This document shows, piece after piece, positions 36,691 to 45,431 of a stretch of 64,000 nucleotides of DNA. The stretch comes from Corynebacterium ammoniagenes DSM 20306 (GTDB taxonomy: Bacteria > Actinomycetota > Actinomycetes > Mycobacteriales > Mycobacteriaceae). The stretch is taken from contig NZ_CP009244.1 in the NCBI RefSeq assembly GCF_001941425.1, forward strand, positions 1,178,001-1,242,000. Direction: 5' to 3'. A program made the position numbers and the translations under genes. Numbering within the stretch: the first letter of the stretch is position 1; each line of letters begins with the position of its first letter. The notes beneath the pieces are model-generated. The model saw only the letters and a list, made by a program, of their open reading frames with translations, made no database searches and had not been told where the DNA came from.

Positions 36691-37848
36691 ATGTCTATTG
36701 GTCTAGGTATCCCAGAGGGCCCTCCACCAACCTTGGCGGAGCGTCGTAAGACTCGTCAACTTTTCGTTGGCGATGTCGGCGTGGGTTCTGACCATCCGAT
36801 CTCCGTGCAGTCGATGACCACAACGAAGACGCATGACGTCAACTCAACTCTGCAGCAGATTGCGCAATTGGCAACCGCTGGTTGCGATATTGTGCGCGTG
36901 GCGTGTCCTCAGACTGCTGACGCAGAGGCGCTTCCAGCGATTGCGAAGAAGTCTCCTATCCCAGTTATTGCCGATATCCACTTCCAGCCGAAGTACATCT
37001 TCGCTGCGATCGATGCCGGCTGCGCTGCGGTTCGCGTTAACCCAGGAAATATTAGGGAATTTGATGGCCGCGTCAAGGAAGTCGCGAAGGCTGCCGGCGA
37101 GGCTGGCATTCCGATCCGCATTGGCGTCAATGGCGGCTCCTTGGATAAGCGCCTATTAGAAAAGTACGGCAAGGCCACCCCAGAAGCATTGGTGGAATCC
37201 GCCATCTGGGAAGCTAGCTTGTTTGAAGAGTACGGCTACGGCGATATTGCGATCTCCGTCAAGCACTCTGACCCCGTGCTGATGGTGGAAGCCTACCGTC
37301 AGCTCGCAGAGCAGACTGATTACCCACTGCACCTGGGCGTGACTGAGGCTGGGCCGAAGTTTATGGGCACCATTAAGTCCTCCGTGGCTTTCGGTGCGCT
37401 GCTTTCGCAGGGCATTGGCGACACCATTCGTGTGTCCTTGTCCGCGGACCCAGTTGAGGAAATCAAGGTTGGCGACCAAATTCTGCAGTCGATGAACCTG
37501 CGTCCACGCAAGCTGGAAATCGTATCCTGCCCATCCTGTGGTCGCGCACAGGTGGATGTGTACAAGTTGGCTGAAGAAGTCACCGCTGGTCTGGACGGCA
37601 TGGAATTCCCACTGCGCGTGGCTGTTATGGGCTGCGTGGTCAACGGTCCTGGCGAGGCTCGTGACGCCGATTTGGGCGTTGCATCCGGTAACGGTAAAGG
37701 CCAGATCTTCGTCAAGGGTGAAGTCATCAAGACGGTTCCTGAGACCAAGATTGTTGAAACCCTCATTGAAGAAGCAATGCGCATCGCTGATGAGCAGGGC
37801 CTGGAAGCTGTCGAGGGTGCGAAGGCACAGGTTCGAGTAACTCGCTAA
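36691..37848 (+). CDS. ispG: 4-hydroxy-3-methylbut-2-enyl diphosphate synthase
   Basis: Iron-sulfur enzyme that converts MEcPP to HMBPP (385 aa). The three cluster Cys are in SCPSCGRAQ and [11 protein letters not shown]. The TIM barrel shows [26 protein letters not shown] and HLGVTEAG. An AAGGAG ribosome-binding site precedes the ATG. It is the second gene here for the same pathway as dxr. Confidence 0.97.
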   Translation: MSIGLGIPEGPPPTLAERRKTRQLFVGDVGVGSDHPISVQSMTTTKTHDVNSTLQQIAQLATAGCDIVRVACPQTADAEALPAIAKKSPIPVIADIHFQPKYIFAAIDAGCAAVRVNPGNIREFDGRVKEVAKAAGEAGIPIRIGVNGGSLDKRLLEKYGKATPEALVESAIWEASLFEEYGYGDIAISVKHSDPVLMVEAYRQLAEQTDYPLHLGVTEAGPKFMGTIKSSVAFGALLSQGIGDTIRVSLSADPVEEIKVGDQILQSMNLRPRKLEIVSCPSCGRAQVDVYKLAEEVTAGLDGMEFPLRVAVMGCVVNGPGEARDADLGVASGNGKGQIFVKGEVIKTVPETKIVETLIEEAMRIADEQGLEAVEGAKAQVRVTR

Positions 37849-37887
37849 ATTTCTGTGTTGGTCAGCCGAAACAGCACCTTTTGCTGC

Positions 37888-37893
37888 TAGGCT
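37888..37893 (+). promoter_or_regulatory. -10 element for the penicillin-binding protein gene
   Basis: TAGGCT ends 8 nt before the ATG at 37902 and there is no Shine-Dalgarno site. Confidence 0.45.
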
Positions 37894-37901
37894 GCTAACT
37901 C

Positions 37902-39713
37902 ATGAAACGGTCGGTATCGCTGCTGTGTGCAGTAACAATAGCTGCAGGCACGGTGGTGGCGTGTACCCCCAAGCCGGTTTCAGCCGACCCCACCGTAGAT
38001 TCCATCATTACTGCGATGGAATCCGGTGAAGCCTTCGGTGAATACTTTGATCAATCCGCCGAAGTCGATGACATTTTTACCTCCACCTACGAAGGTTTGC
38101 AGGCGGAAAGCGTCGATGTGGAACTCCACGATATCGACCAAAATGATTCCCGAGCGACCGCCAATTACACCATCACGTGGGATTTGCCGCGTGAGCGAGA
38201 ATTGTCCTATGACACCTCGATGGTGCTTACCAAAGCCAACGATGAATGGACGGGGCGATGGCAGCCCAGCATGGTGCACCCACAGCTGGGAGCCAATCAA
38301 CATTTGGAGTTGCGCTCCATTCCTGCCGAGCGCGCTAGCGTGGTTAGCTCAGACGGCGTGGAACTAATGCGCCCTGGGCTGCAGTACCGCGTGGTCGCGG
38401 ATATGCGTGAAGTTGAAAGCGTGCGCGCCTTTGCAGGCAAAGTAGCTGGCGCTATCGACGAAGCCGGCGGGAAGGCTCCCGACGCAGAAGAGCTTGCCGA
38501 TGAAATGCGCGAGGTCGACGGCAATTATTCCGTGGGCATTTTTGATGAAAAGGTGGGCAAGAAACTCCAAGCCCGTTTCACCGAGGACCCGCAGGTGCGC
38601 ATCAATGAAGAACCTGCGTTAGTCGTGCGCGATGAAGGCTTTGCCCGGGATTTGATGTCACGGGTGTCCAACTTGGTCTCTGATGATGTCAATGGCGTCA
38701 ACGGCTGGTCTATCGATGTCGTCAATGATGAGGGCGCGTCGTTTACTCAAGTAGTAGAGCACGCGCCGGATCCATCGCCAGCTGTGCGCGTGAGCATTGA
38801 CTATGACGTGCAACGTGCCGCTGAGGAAGCCGTCAACCTTCGGGCAGATTCGCAGACGATGATGATCGCGATTCGTCCGTCCACGGGAGAGATTTTGGCG
38901 GTTGCGCAAACGGAAGCCGCAGACCGCGACGGTGATGTGGCGTTAAGCGGGCAGTACCCACCTGGCTCGGTCTTTAAGATTATTACCGCGGCCGCCGGAG
39001 TGGACAACCAAGGTCTGACCAGCGATTCGATCGTGCCTTGTCCGGGAACGATGGATATCTTTGGCCGTATCGTGACCAACTACAACGGCTTTTCCAAAGG
39101 CAATGTGCCGCTTATCGATGCCTTCGCGAGCTCCTGCAACACCACGTTTGCCGATATGTCCACGCAGTTAGAACCTGGGCAGCTTGCCGATGAGGCCAAG
39201 CAGTTCGGCCTGGGCATCGACTATGAGATTCCCGGACTCACGACTATGACCGGTGAAGTGCCCCATGGTGATACTCCACTGGAGCGCACCGAAGCCGGCT
39301 ATGGCCAGGGGCATGACCTCGCGTCTCCGTTCGGCATGGCTTTAGTGTCTGCAACGGTTGCCAATGGCTCTACTCCGGTGCCGACCTTGGTCTCGACCGA
39401 GGAGACCAAAGTGTCCGAGAAAGTTGCCCCGCCGAGTGAGCACGTCATAAACCAAGTACGTGCGATGATGCGCCAGACCGTAACATCAGGTACTGCAGCA
39501 GGCATGCAAGCGCAAGGCGAGATCTTTGGCAAGACCGGTGAAGCTGAGATTAATAACGGATCACACGCTTGGTTCACCGGCTATCGCTCTGATGACGATA
39601 TTGCTTTTGCAACGCTGGTTGTTCTGGGTGGTGGTTCGGAAACCTCGGTATCAATTACTGATTCTTTCTTCCAGAACCTGGATCAGAACCGAGCTGAACC
39701 CCAACGCGAATAA
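37902..39713 (+). CDS. Penicillin-binding protein, lipoprotein-type transpeptidase
   Basis: A 603-residue class B-like PBP. The N-terminus is a lipoprotein signal (lipobox VVAC, Cys21), so it is probably anchored by lipid instead of a helix. After an NTF2-like/MecA_N-type region and a dimerisation domain comes the transpeptidase: SVFK at 356-359, SCN at 411-413 and KTG at 544-546. It cross-links peptidoglycan; homologues are of intrinsically low beta-lactam affinity type (PBP2a/PBP3-like domain order). It is followed by map after 29 bp. Confidence 0.9.
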   Translation: MKRSVSLLCAVTIAAGTVVACTPKPVSADPTVDSIITAMESGEAFGEYFDQSAEVDDIFTSTYEGLQAESVDVELHDIDQNDSRATANYTITWDLPRERELSYDTSMVLTKANDEWTGRWQPSMVHPQLGANQHLELRSIPAERASVVSSDGVELMRPGLQYRVVADMREVESVRAFAGKVAGAIDEAGGKAPDAEELADEMREVDGNYSVGIFDEKVGKKLQARFTEDPQVRINEEPALVVRDEGFARDLMSRVSNLVSDDVNGVNGWSIDVVNDEGASFTQVVEHAPDPSPAVRVSIDYDVQRAAEEAVNLRADSQTMMIAIRPSTGEILAVAQTEAADRDGDVALSGQYPPGSVFKIITAAAGVDNQGLTSDSIVPCPGTMDIFGRIVTNYNGFSKGNVPLIDAFASSCNTTFADMSTQLEPGQLADEAKQFGLGIDYEIPGLTTMTGEVPHGDTPLERTEAGYGQGHDLASPFGMALVSATVANGSTPVPTLVSTEETKVSEKVAPPSEHVINQVRAMMRQTVTSGTAAGMQAQGEIFGKTGEAEINNGSHAWFTGYRSDDDIAFATLVVLGGGSETSVSITDSFFQNLDQNRAEPQRE

Positions 39714-39729
39714 GTTCTTTGAGCAGGAC

Positions 39730-39735
39730 TACGAT
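39730..39735 (+). promoter_or_regulatory. -10 element for leaderless map
   Basis: TACGAT ends 7 nt before the map ATG at 39743. It lets map be transcribed independently of the PBP gene. Confidence 0.5.
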
Positions 39736-39742
39736 GTAGGAC

Positions 39743-40606
39743 ATGACTACTCGTGAAAAGTTGAAGCCTGGCAAGCCCACCCCGGTCCGCAAGGTCCCAG
39801 ATCATATTGAGCGTCCAGAATATGTTTGGAAAGATACCGTTCAAGAGGCCATGGGGGAGCCGTTTGTTCAGACCCCAGAGACCATTGAGGCGATGCGCGA
39901 GGCATCCAAGATTGCTGCTAATGCGCTCAAAGAAGCCGGCGCTGCAGTTGCTCCTGGCGTTACCACCGATGAAGTTGACCGCGTAGCTCATGAGTATATG
40001 TGTGATCACGGCGCTTATCCGTCGACGCTCGGCTACCTTGGGTTTACCAAGTCCAGCTGTGTATCGCTCAATGAGATCGTGTGCCACGGCATTCCGGATA
40101 CCACCGTGATTCAAGACGGAGATATCGTGAATATCGACGTCACGGCTTATAAAAATGGCGTGCACGGCGATACCAACGCCACCTTCTTAGCGGGCAATGT
40201 CTCTGAAGAACACCGCTTGCTCGTGGAGCGCACCAAAGAATCCATGATGCGCGGTATTAAAGTAGCCAAGCCAGGACGTGAGATTAACGTTATCGGCCGT
40301 GTTATCGAGTCTTATGCGAACCGCTTTGGCTACAACGTCGTCCGCGACTTTACCGGTCACGGTGTCGGCCCCACCTTCCACAATGGTTTGGTGGTTCTGC
40401 ACTATGATTCCACCGCGTACCGGAATGTTTTAGAGCCAGGCATGACGTTGACTATTGAGCCCATGTTGAACCTCGGCTCTTTGGAATACGATATCTGGTC
40501 CGATGATTGGACTGTCCAAAACCGTGACGGAAAATTCACCGCGCAATTTGAGCACACCATCGTTATTACCGAAGACGGCAATGAAATTTTGACGCTGCCG
40601 GATTAA
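39743..40606 (+). CDS. map: Methionine aminopeptidase, type I
   Basis: Removes the first Met from new proteins (287 aa). Type I with an N-terminal extension that contains a PxxP-like segment ([20 protein letters not shown]). Five metal ligands: [19 protein letters not shown] (two Asp), [12 protein letters not shown] (His), TIEPML (Glu) and AQFEHTIVI (Glu). A leaderless promoter lies directly before the start, and a strong terminator follows. Confidence 0.95.
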   Translation: MTTREKLKPGKPTPVRKVPDHIERPEYVWKDTVQEAMGEPFVQTPETIEAMREASKIAANALKEAGAAVAPGVTTDEVDRVAHEYMCDHGAYPSTLGYLGFTKSSCVSLNEIVCHGIPDTTVIQDGDIVNIDVTAYKNGVHGDTNATFLAGNVSEEHRLLVERTKESMMRGIKVAKPGREINVIGRVIESYANRFGYNVVRDFTGHGVGPTFHNGLVVLHYDSTAYRNVLEPGMTLTIEPMLNLGSLEYDIWSDDWTVQNRDGKFTAQFEHTIVITEDGNEILTLPD

Positions 40607-40625
40607 TTCCGCGCTTGAAATGCAC

Positions 40626-40663
40626 AAAGTCGCAGCCACCACCTGGTGACTGCGACTTTTCTT
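40626..40663. terminator. Intrinsic terminator between map and the secreted-protein genes
   Basis: Perfect 10-bp stem AAAGTCGCAG/CTGCGACTTT with an inner CACC/GGTG stem and ACCT loop, then TTTTCTTAT on the plus strand. It stands between convergent genes; on the minus strand the T-run is weaker (ACTTTGTGCATTT). Confidence 0.85.
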
Positions 40664-40674
40664 ATCCGGACTTC

Positions 40675-41106
40675 TTAGAACTGAATGAAGTGTGGGAAGT
40701 AGCCGTTGTATACGCCGTAGTTGTATGCAGCGATTGCGCCGCCAACAACGGTGCCGATAGCAGCAACGATGTTGCCATCGCGCCAGAGACGAGCCCAACC
40801 TGGGTTGGTGATATCGCCGTTATCTTCCTGGTTGCCCTTTGCGCTGCCTAAGAATTCGGTGCCAGATACGTCTTCACCAGCGTTCATTAGCTCACCGAAC
40901 TTCGAGGAGAGGGTAGGGAACTGATCAGAGTCATCAGAGGACAGAACCTCTTGGCCACGCTCGGAGGACAGAACGGAAGAGCCCTCAGCGAAGGAAGAGT
41001 TGGAGTTTTGGTGATCAGCATCCTGCGCGGAAGCAGCGGTGATACCGGTGAAAGAGACAGCGACTGCGGTAGCGGCAGCAACAGCAGCGGTGCGGAATTT
41101 ACGCAT
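40675..41106 (-). CDS. Small secreted protein, paralogue B
   Basis: No named family recognised. 143 residues: a clear signal peptide (MRKFRTAAVAAATAVAVSF ... ASA|QD), a Ser/Asp/Glu-rich middle with LSSE and FPTLSSKF, and a C-terminal hydrophobic Gly/Ala segment (GNIVAAIGTVVGGAIAAYNYG) ending FPHFIQF. It shares this plan and several motifs (PTLSSK, [DE]-x-[FL]-G-S-x-K, NY..F, IQF) with the upstream neighbour at 41149. It may span or attach to the outer mycolate layer. AAAGG precedes the ATG. Downstream is a shared terminator. Confidence 0.8.
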   Translation of the reverse strand: MRKFRTAAVAAATAVAVSFTGITAASAQDADHQNSNSSFAEGSSVLSSERGQEVLSSDDSDQFPTLSSKFGELMNAGEDVSGTEFLGSAKGNQEDNGDITNPGWARLWRDGNIVAAIGTVVGGAIAAYNYGVYNGYFPHFIQF

Positions 41107-41148
41107 TAGTGTGAAACCTTTCGAGGAGTGTTTGTTAGAAGCTGCGGT

Positions 41149-41502
41149 TTACTGACCGAATTGGATGTAGTTAGCCAATGGGCCAACAACTAGTCCAATG
41201 ATGGAACCGATCGATGCAACGACGGTCAAAGCGTAAAAGCCCTGAGCCCAATCTGGGACGTTGTCGAAGTTCTTGGAGGAGCCGAAGATATCCTGGCCGG
41301 TGAACTGGGTGTTCTTATCGTTGCCCTCGCCATGGTCGACAAGACCTGAGTCGGCGATCTTCGAAGACAGGGTTGGAGCGGAATCAGCGGTGCCGGATTC
41401 GGAGGACAGCGAAGAGCCTTCCTCGGCAGAAGCGATGGTGGCGCCGCCGAAGGCAACAGCGATTGCGGTTGCACCGGCGATAGCAGCGTTGCGGATACGC
41501 AT
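41149..41502 (-). CDS. Small secreted protein, paralogue A
   Basis: 117 residues with the same architecture as the next gene: signal peptide (MRIRNAAIAGATAIAVAFGG ... ASA|EE), short Ser/Glu-rich linker (LSSESGTADSAPTLSSKI), then WAQGFYALTVVASIGSIIGL, a hydrophobic helix, and the end ANYIQFGQ. The common C-terminal IQF and the absence of any enzymatic motif point to a structural or membrane-active envelope protein. The gene is 42 bp upstream of its paralogue on the same strand, so the pair are likely co-transcribed from a promoter in 41503-41848. Confidence 0.8.
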   Translation of the reverse strand: MRIRNAAIAGATAIAVAFGGATIASAEEGSSLSSESGTADSAPTLSSKIADSGLVDHGEGNDKNTQFTGQDIFGSSKNFDNVPDWAQGFYALTVVASIGSIIGLVVGPLANYIQFGQ

Positions 41503-41848
41503 GTGAATTTATCCTTATGAGTCGTACTGGCAGAGTCTCCAATTGAAGACCATTGTGTTATTGGAAATCCAGGGGTTTTCCAGAAACACGCGGACGCCGG
41601 GATGCGGCTGTAGCCGGTGTCACAAACGAACTCTAACGAACAACCTCGTTCTTTGCAGAGGTATAGCGTAAAAACCGCGTTTATATTCACGAATTCTGGG
41701 GCATGTAGATCATTTGGCGGCACAAAATATCAGCAAAAGTTCAGGTTATTGCCACGTCGGAATAATTGACCGCTCAGGAAAATCGGTAATGTGATTATTC
41801 CCACAAGTGGATCAAAAAGCGTCAAATTGTTGCCGGGAGGGAATGTAT
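41503..41848. promoter_or_regulatory. 346-bp region upstream of the secreted-protein pair
   Basis: No ORF with coding support. It must contain the promoter of paralogue A (minus strand). TAGAGT and TACGCT boxes are seen, 125-170 nt before its start, which would mean a long leader. A direct repeat TTCGTT-AGAG-TTCGTT lies next to them. The part near 41848 carries the 3' region of the secreted SGNH hydrolase; I see no clear terminator for that gene. Local base composition is AT-richer than in flanking genes. Confidence 0.45.
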
Positions 41849-42739
41849 CTACATTGCAGAGCTGTCGAGCAGCCGTGCAATCTCGCTGTTGCCCTTGTGG
41901 GTGATGTGAATGCTGAGGTTGTGGGGTACTCCTGTTTCGATGGCGCCCGCAATGTAACGATCGGAGTTTTTCGCACACATATTGTTGTATTTGGTAGCAC
42001 CATTGAGGTCGTAGAAATCGACGCCGTTGTCGCGCGCTGCTTGGTACATGTTGCTGTTGATAAACTTCTCGGCGTTATGAACCGTAGCCAGGTAGTCGAG
42101 ATTAAAGCCCGGCCCGCTGTTATTGATATCCGTTCGCACTGGGCATAGTGCTCCATTCGGGGCCGAGACTGCCGGATAGGAGACCACGGTAATCTTCGCA
42201 TTCGGGGCCGCCTGCCTAATGCGGTTGATGTTATCGCGCATCCCGCGGGCATAGTCTTCGCCCAGTATCAGGTCGCTGCTGGCGCCCGTGACGGGATTAT
42301 CCATCATCAAACTAGGTGCGTCATTGGCGCCGAATTGAATCAGAACATTTCCGGTGCTGGCATTGAGTGCATTGGTATCGATCGCATGTCCAACTTGGGA
42401 GTACATATTGCTTCGTTGGGACTCGCCACCGGCTTTTGCTGAAGAGCACGCCATATTCACGACGTTGTGCCCAAGGGTTTTAAGCTCATTGCCAATATTT
42501 GACTGTCCCTGGGGACATCCCTGCGGTGAGGGGGCGCCTGGTTGTCCTTGGTAGAAGATTTCGCTGGATCCGGGCATCGCCTGCACGCCGCCTACCTGGG
42601 CGTAGGTGGGGTTGGCAAAGAAAGAATCGCCGAACATGACGACATTGCTCGCTGGTGCAGCATTGGCATGCGTCGCGGTCAAGGTCAGGGAAGCGAACGT
42701 GGCAACAACAGCGCCAAGTATCTTTTTAACTGGGTGCAT
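41849..42739 (-). CDS. Secreted SGNH/GDSL-type hydrolase
   Basis: A 296-residue lipase/esterase-like protein with a signal peptide ending ATHANA|AP. SGNH blocks: FGDSFFAN (Ser nucleophile), GGVQAM, FGANDAPS (block III Asn) and LSIHITHKGN (catalytic His near the end). Six or more Cys suggest disulfides, as in actinobacterial GDSL lipases. The substrate could be a lipid or mycolate ester. Start at ATG 42739 (GAGG 11 nt upstream); a TTG at 42748 is possible. Same strand as mtr but separated from it by a terminator. Confidence 0.87.
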   Translation of the reverse strand: MHPVKKILGAVVATFASLTLTATHANAAPASNVVMFGDSFFANPTYAQVGGVQAMPGSSEIFYQGQPGAPSPQGCPQGQSNIGNELKTLGHNVVNMACSSAKAGGESQRSNMYSQVGHAIDTNALNASTGNVLIQFGANDAPSLMMDNPVTGASSDLILGEDYARGMRDNINRIRQAAPNAKITVVSYPAVSAPNGALCPVRTDINNSGPGFNLDYLATVHNAEKFINSNMYQAARDNGVDFYDLNGATKYNNMCAKNSDRYIAGAIETGVPHNLSIHITHKGNSEIARLLDSSAM

Positions 42740-42783
42740 TATTAACAACGCCTCAAAACAAAATAGGAATTACGTACTTAATC

Positions 42784-42826
42784 ACGTAAAAATAACACAT
42801 GCCGACGCCTTTGTCGGCATGTGTTA
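42784..42826 (-). terminator. Intrinsic terminator after mtr
   Basis: Perfect 14-bp stem (42793-42806 with 42813-42826) and 6-nt loop; on the minus strand it is followed by TTTTTACG. It ends mtr before the SGNH hydrolase gene. Confidence 0.88.
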
Positions 42827-42856
42827 GGTAAAGCTTGGGCGTTTCTCTTATTTCAC

Positions 42857-44224
42857 TTAGTTAAACTCCAGCCCCAGGAGTGCGTTTTCGGTGACCTCAG
42901 GCAGGGCTGGGTGAATCCAGTATTGCTTCTGTGCGAAGTCGCGAACATCCATGTCGAAGGCCATGACGGTAATCATCTGCTGAATCAAAGTGGATGCTTG
43001 AGGCCCGTAGTAGTGCGCACCGAGGAGTTTGCCGGTGTTCTTGTCGGCAATCAGTTTGCAAATGCCGTCGTTGTCTTCCATCGCCCAGCCATAAGCCACG
43101 TCGCCGTAGTTTTGAACCTTGACCGTGATGTCGAGATCCATGCCTCGGGCTTGTTCCTCAGTTAGGCCGACGGTTGCAATCTGCGGGTGGGTAAAGATTG
43201 CAGAGGGGACATGATCGTGTGGCATCGGCACCATGTCATCAGGGTTGAGCATGTTGTGACGCACGGCCTTGGTTTCCGCGTTGGCCACGTGCTTGAGCAT
43301 GTAGGGCGAGGAGACATCGCCAAGCGCCCAGATGCCTTCTGCGGTGGTGCGGCCGTAGTCATCAACCTTGATGCGGCCATCGTTGTGCATGTCAATTCCA
43401 GCAGCGTCGAGATTCATCTGGTCACCGTTTGGAATACGGCCGGTGGCGACGAGAATGGCATCGGCGTCTAAGGCTGCGCCATTGTCGAGGGAGACCTTGA
43501 CGCCGGTGCTGGTATTTTCCAAGTCGTTGACATTGACATGCGTGATGACATTGAAGCGCTCACGAGCCTGCTTGTTAAAGCGTGAGGACAGATCGGTATC
43601 CAGCCAGCGCAAAAGGGTCTCGGAGCGGTTGACGATGGTGACGTCGGTGCCAAGTCCGGCGAAGACGTGTGCAAACTCCATGGCAATGAAACCGCCGCCG
43701 ACGATGACCAGGCTCTTCGGCTGCTCAGGCAGGCGCATGATGGTCTCGTTGGTGTGGTAAGTTGCGCCGGATTCTGCAATAGCTTCCGGGATCTGTGGGC
43801 GTGAGCCAGTGGCGATGATGATTTGATCGCCGGTGATTACGTCATCGCCGGTCTTAATGGTTTTGGGGCCAATGAATTCGGCACGCTGATCGTAGACCGT
43901 GATGTTGGGGGTTTCATCGCCACGGCGGTAGGCCTCGCCGCCTTCAGCGATCTTATCGATGCGGTTGGTAAAGACGCGATCAACGATGGAGTCCCAGTCC
44001 ACGTTGGTGACTTCACCAGTAATACCGAGCTTTTGGGAGTGCTCGGTCTGGTGTGCGACATCGGCGGCGTAGACGTACATTTTGGTGGGGATGCAGCCAA
44101 CATTCATGCAGGTGCCGCCGAATTTATCTTTTTCAATAATCGCGATCGATATATCATCGTGCTCTGGGGTGGGAATGGAGTTGCCCGAGCCGGCGCCGAT
44201 AATAATCAAGTCGTAATGCGTCAT
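42857..44224 (-). CDS. mtr: Mycothione reductase
   Basis: Flavoprotein disulfide reductase (455 aa) that reduces mycothiol disulfide with NADPH, the glutathione-reductase equivalent of actinobacteria. FAD motif DLIIIGAGSGNS, redox pair Cys39/Cys44 in GGTCMNVGCIPTKM, NAD(P) motif VIVGGGFIAMEFAHVFAGLG and C-terminal HPALPEVTENALLGLEF. The GNS in place of the usual GPG after GAG is typical of Mtr. AAAGGA precedes the ATG; the alpha/beta hydrolase gene is 36 bp upstream on the same strand. Confidence 0.95.
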   Translation of the reverse strand: MTHYDLIIIGAGSGNSIPTPEHDDISIAIIEKDKFGGTCMNVGCIPTKMYVYAADVAHQTEHSQKLGITGEVTNVDWDSIVDRVFTNRIDKIAEGGEAYRRGDETPNITVYDQRAEFIGPKTIKTGDDVITGDQIIIATGSRPQIPEAIAESGATYHTNETIMRLPEQPKSLVIVGGGFIAMEFAHVFAGLGTDVTIVNRSETLLRWLDTDLSSRFNKQARERFNVITHVNVNDLENTSTGVKVSLDNGAALDADAILVATGRIPNGDQMNLDAAGIDMHNDGRIKVDDYGRTTAEGIWALGDVSSPYMLKHVANAETKAVRHNMLNPDDMVPMPHDHVPSAIFTHPQIATVGLTEEQARGMDLDITVKVQNYGDVAYGWAMEDNDGICKLIADKNTGKLLGAHYYGPQASTLIQQMITVMAFDMDVRDFAQKQYWIHPALPEVTENALLGLEFN

Positions 44225-44260
44225 TATTTTCCTTTACTATGCGTCTAAAAGTGTTTAAGA

Positions 44261-45238
44261 CTAATTCTTCACGTGGTGGGTGAGGAACTTAGTGGACACC
44301 GCGAATGCTTCCTCACGTGCAGGGCGAAGGGAGAGAAATACGTCATGCCGCGCTCCTAAGATAGTGTACACGTCAACATCTTTTCCGAGGTGAGGTGCCC
44401 AATGCTGCGTCTGTTGTACATCTAATACTGCATCGGCAGTATCAGTAGCTGCCGAATAGGGCTGATTTAGATGTGAGCGCGCAGATGTTAACACTAAGGT
44501 TGGAACCCCAACATCGATGTTATCGGTGTGGACTAAATGCTGACCATTAAGTACAGCGCGTAACCAGCCCAAATATTTCCGGTGACCCCCGAGTGGCTTG
44601 AGGTGCAGGTCGTAGTTCCATTCGCCGTGGTAGTCGGCATGGATGGATTCGCCAAAGGCTTTGAGTCCGCCGCCGGGGATAGCGACGCGAGGCGCTATTT
44701 GTCCCAGGACATTGATTATTGGGCGCACCAGGCTGATTTGGAATTGGCTGAAGTTCATCAAATCGAGCCACGGGCTGTCTAGGACGAGCGCTGGAACTTT
44801 ATCGCTGGATAGTTGATTAAGCCACATGGGAACAATGATGCCGGCGGTGGAGTGCGCGATGGGAACCATGCTCGGGTGGTGCTGTGAGATGACCTCAAGC
44901 GCCGCGTCCAGGTCGGGGAAATAGTATTCGAGGTCAGTGACGTAATGCCACAGTTCGCCGTCTTGTCGCGCGCGGCCACATTTGCGCAAGTCGATCGAAT
45001 AGAAGGCATAGCCTTGCTGGTGGAAATACTCGGCGACGTGGGATTGAAAGAAGTAGTCAGTCATGCCGTGGACCCACAACAGGGCAGGGCGGTCTTCGAT
45101 ACTTTCACCGTTTGGTTGGTATCGAACTAATACGGCGCGGATATCGCCGTCGCCATCTGGGTCTTTGTCCAGGGGAAGGGTGAGGGCTTGAAAGTCTTCG
45201 CCCAGGATATCGGGCCGCCACTCGGGTTGTTGCTCCAT
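44261..45238 (-). CDS. Alpha/beta hydrolase (monoacylglycerol-lipase-like)
   Basis: A 325-residue serine hydrolase-fold protein: PALLWVHGMTDYFFQSHVAE is the oxyanion strand, PIAHSTAGIIVPMWL holds the nucleophile-elbow Ser (H-S-T-A-G), and the late Asp/His lie near VPTLVLTSARSH and LGARHDVFLS. No signal peptide. The pairing hydrolase-mtr-mqo is also seen in C. glutamicum (recalled, not checked). Substrate unknown. Confidence 0.85.
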   Translation of the reverse strand: MEQQPEWRPDILGEDFQALTLPLDKDPDGDGDIRAVLVRYQPNGESIEDRPALLWVHGMTDYFFQSHVAEYFHQQGYAFYSIDLRKCGRARQDGELWHYVTDLEYYFPDLDAALEVISQHHPSMVPIAHSTAGIIVPMWLNQLSSDKVPALVLDSPWLDLMNFSQFQISLVRPIINVLGQIAPRVAIPGGGLKAFGESIHADYHGEWNYDLHLKPLGGHRKYLGWLRAVLNGQHLVHTDNIDVGVPTLVLTSARSHLNQPYSAATDTADAVLDVQQTQHWAPHLGKDVDVYTILGARHDVFLSLRPAREEAFAVSTKFLTHHVKN

Positions 45239-45431
45239 GAAGACAAATATAACGAATTTAAACTACTGGTGCTGAAGTTAATATCGTGAAGCAATTATTG
45301 TGAAATTCGATTTATCGCCCAGGCTGAATCTCCTATTTAGAACCCTAGGGCGTATGGTTATAGGTGATGCGTGCTGTGTGCACGACTATATAATTAATAA
45401 CTTTTATTCGATGACGAAGAGGTAATGTCTG
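45239..45431. promoter_or_regulatory. Divergent region before mqo and the hydrolase gene
   Basis: AT-rich, 193 bp. A TATAAT box at 45389-45394, 38 nt before the mqo GTG, is the best mqo -10 candidate; a good -35 is not apparent. The GAAGAGG ribosome-binding site is at 45416-45422. A 13-codon ORF starting at ATG 45425 overlaps the mqo start out of frame. No gene is seen in the rest. Confidence 0.5.
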
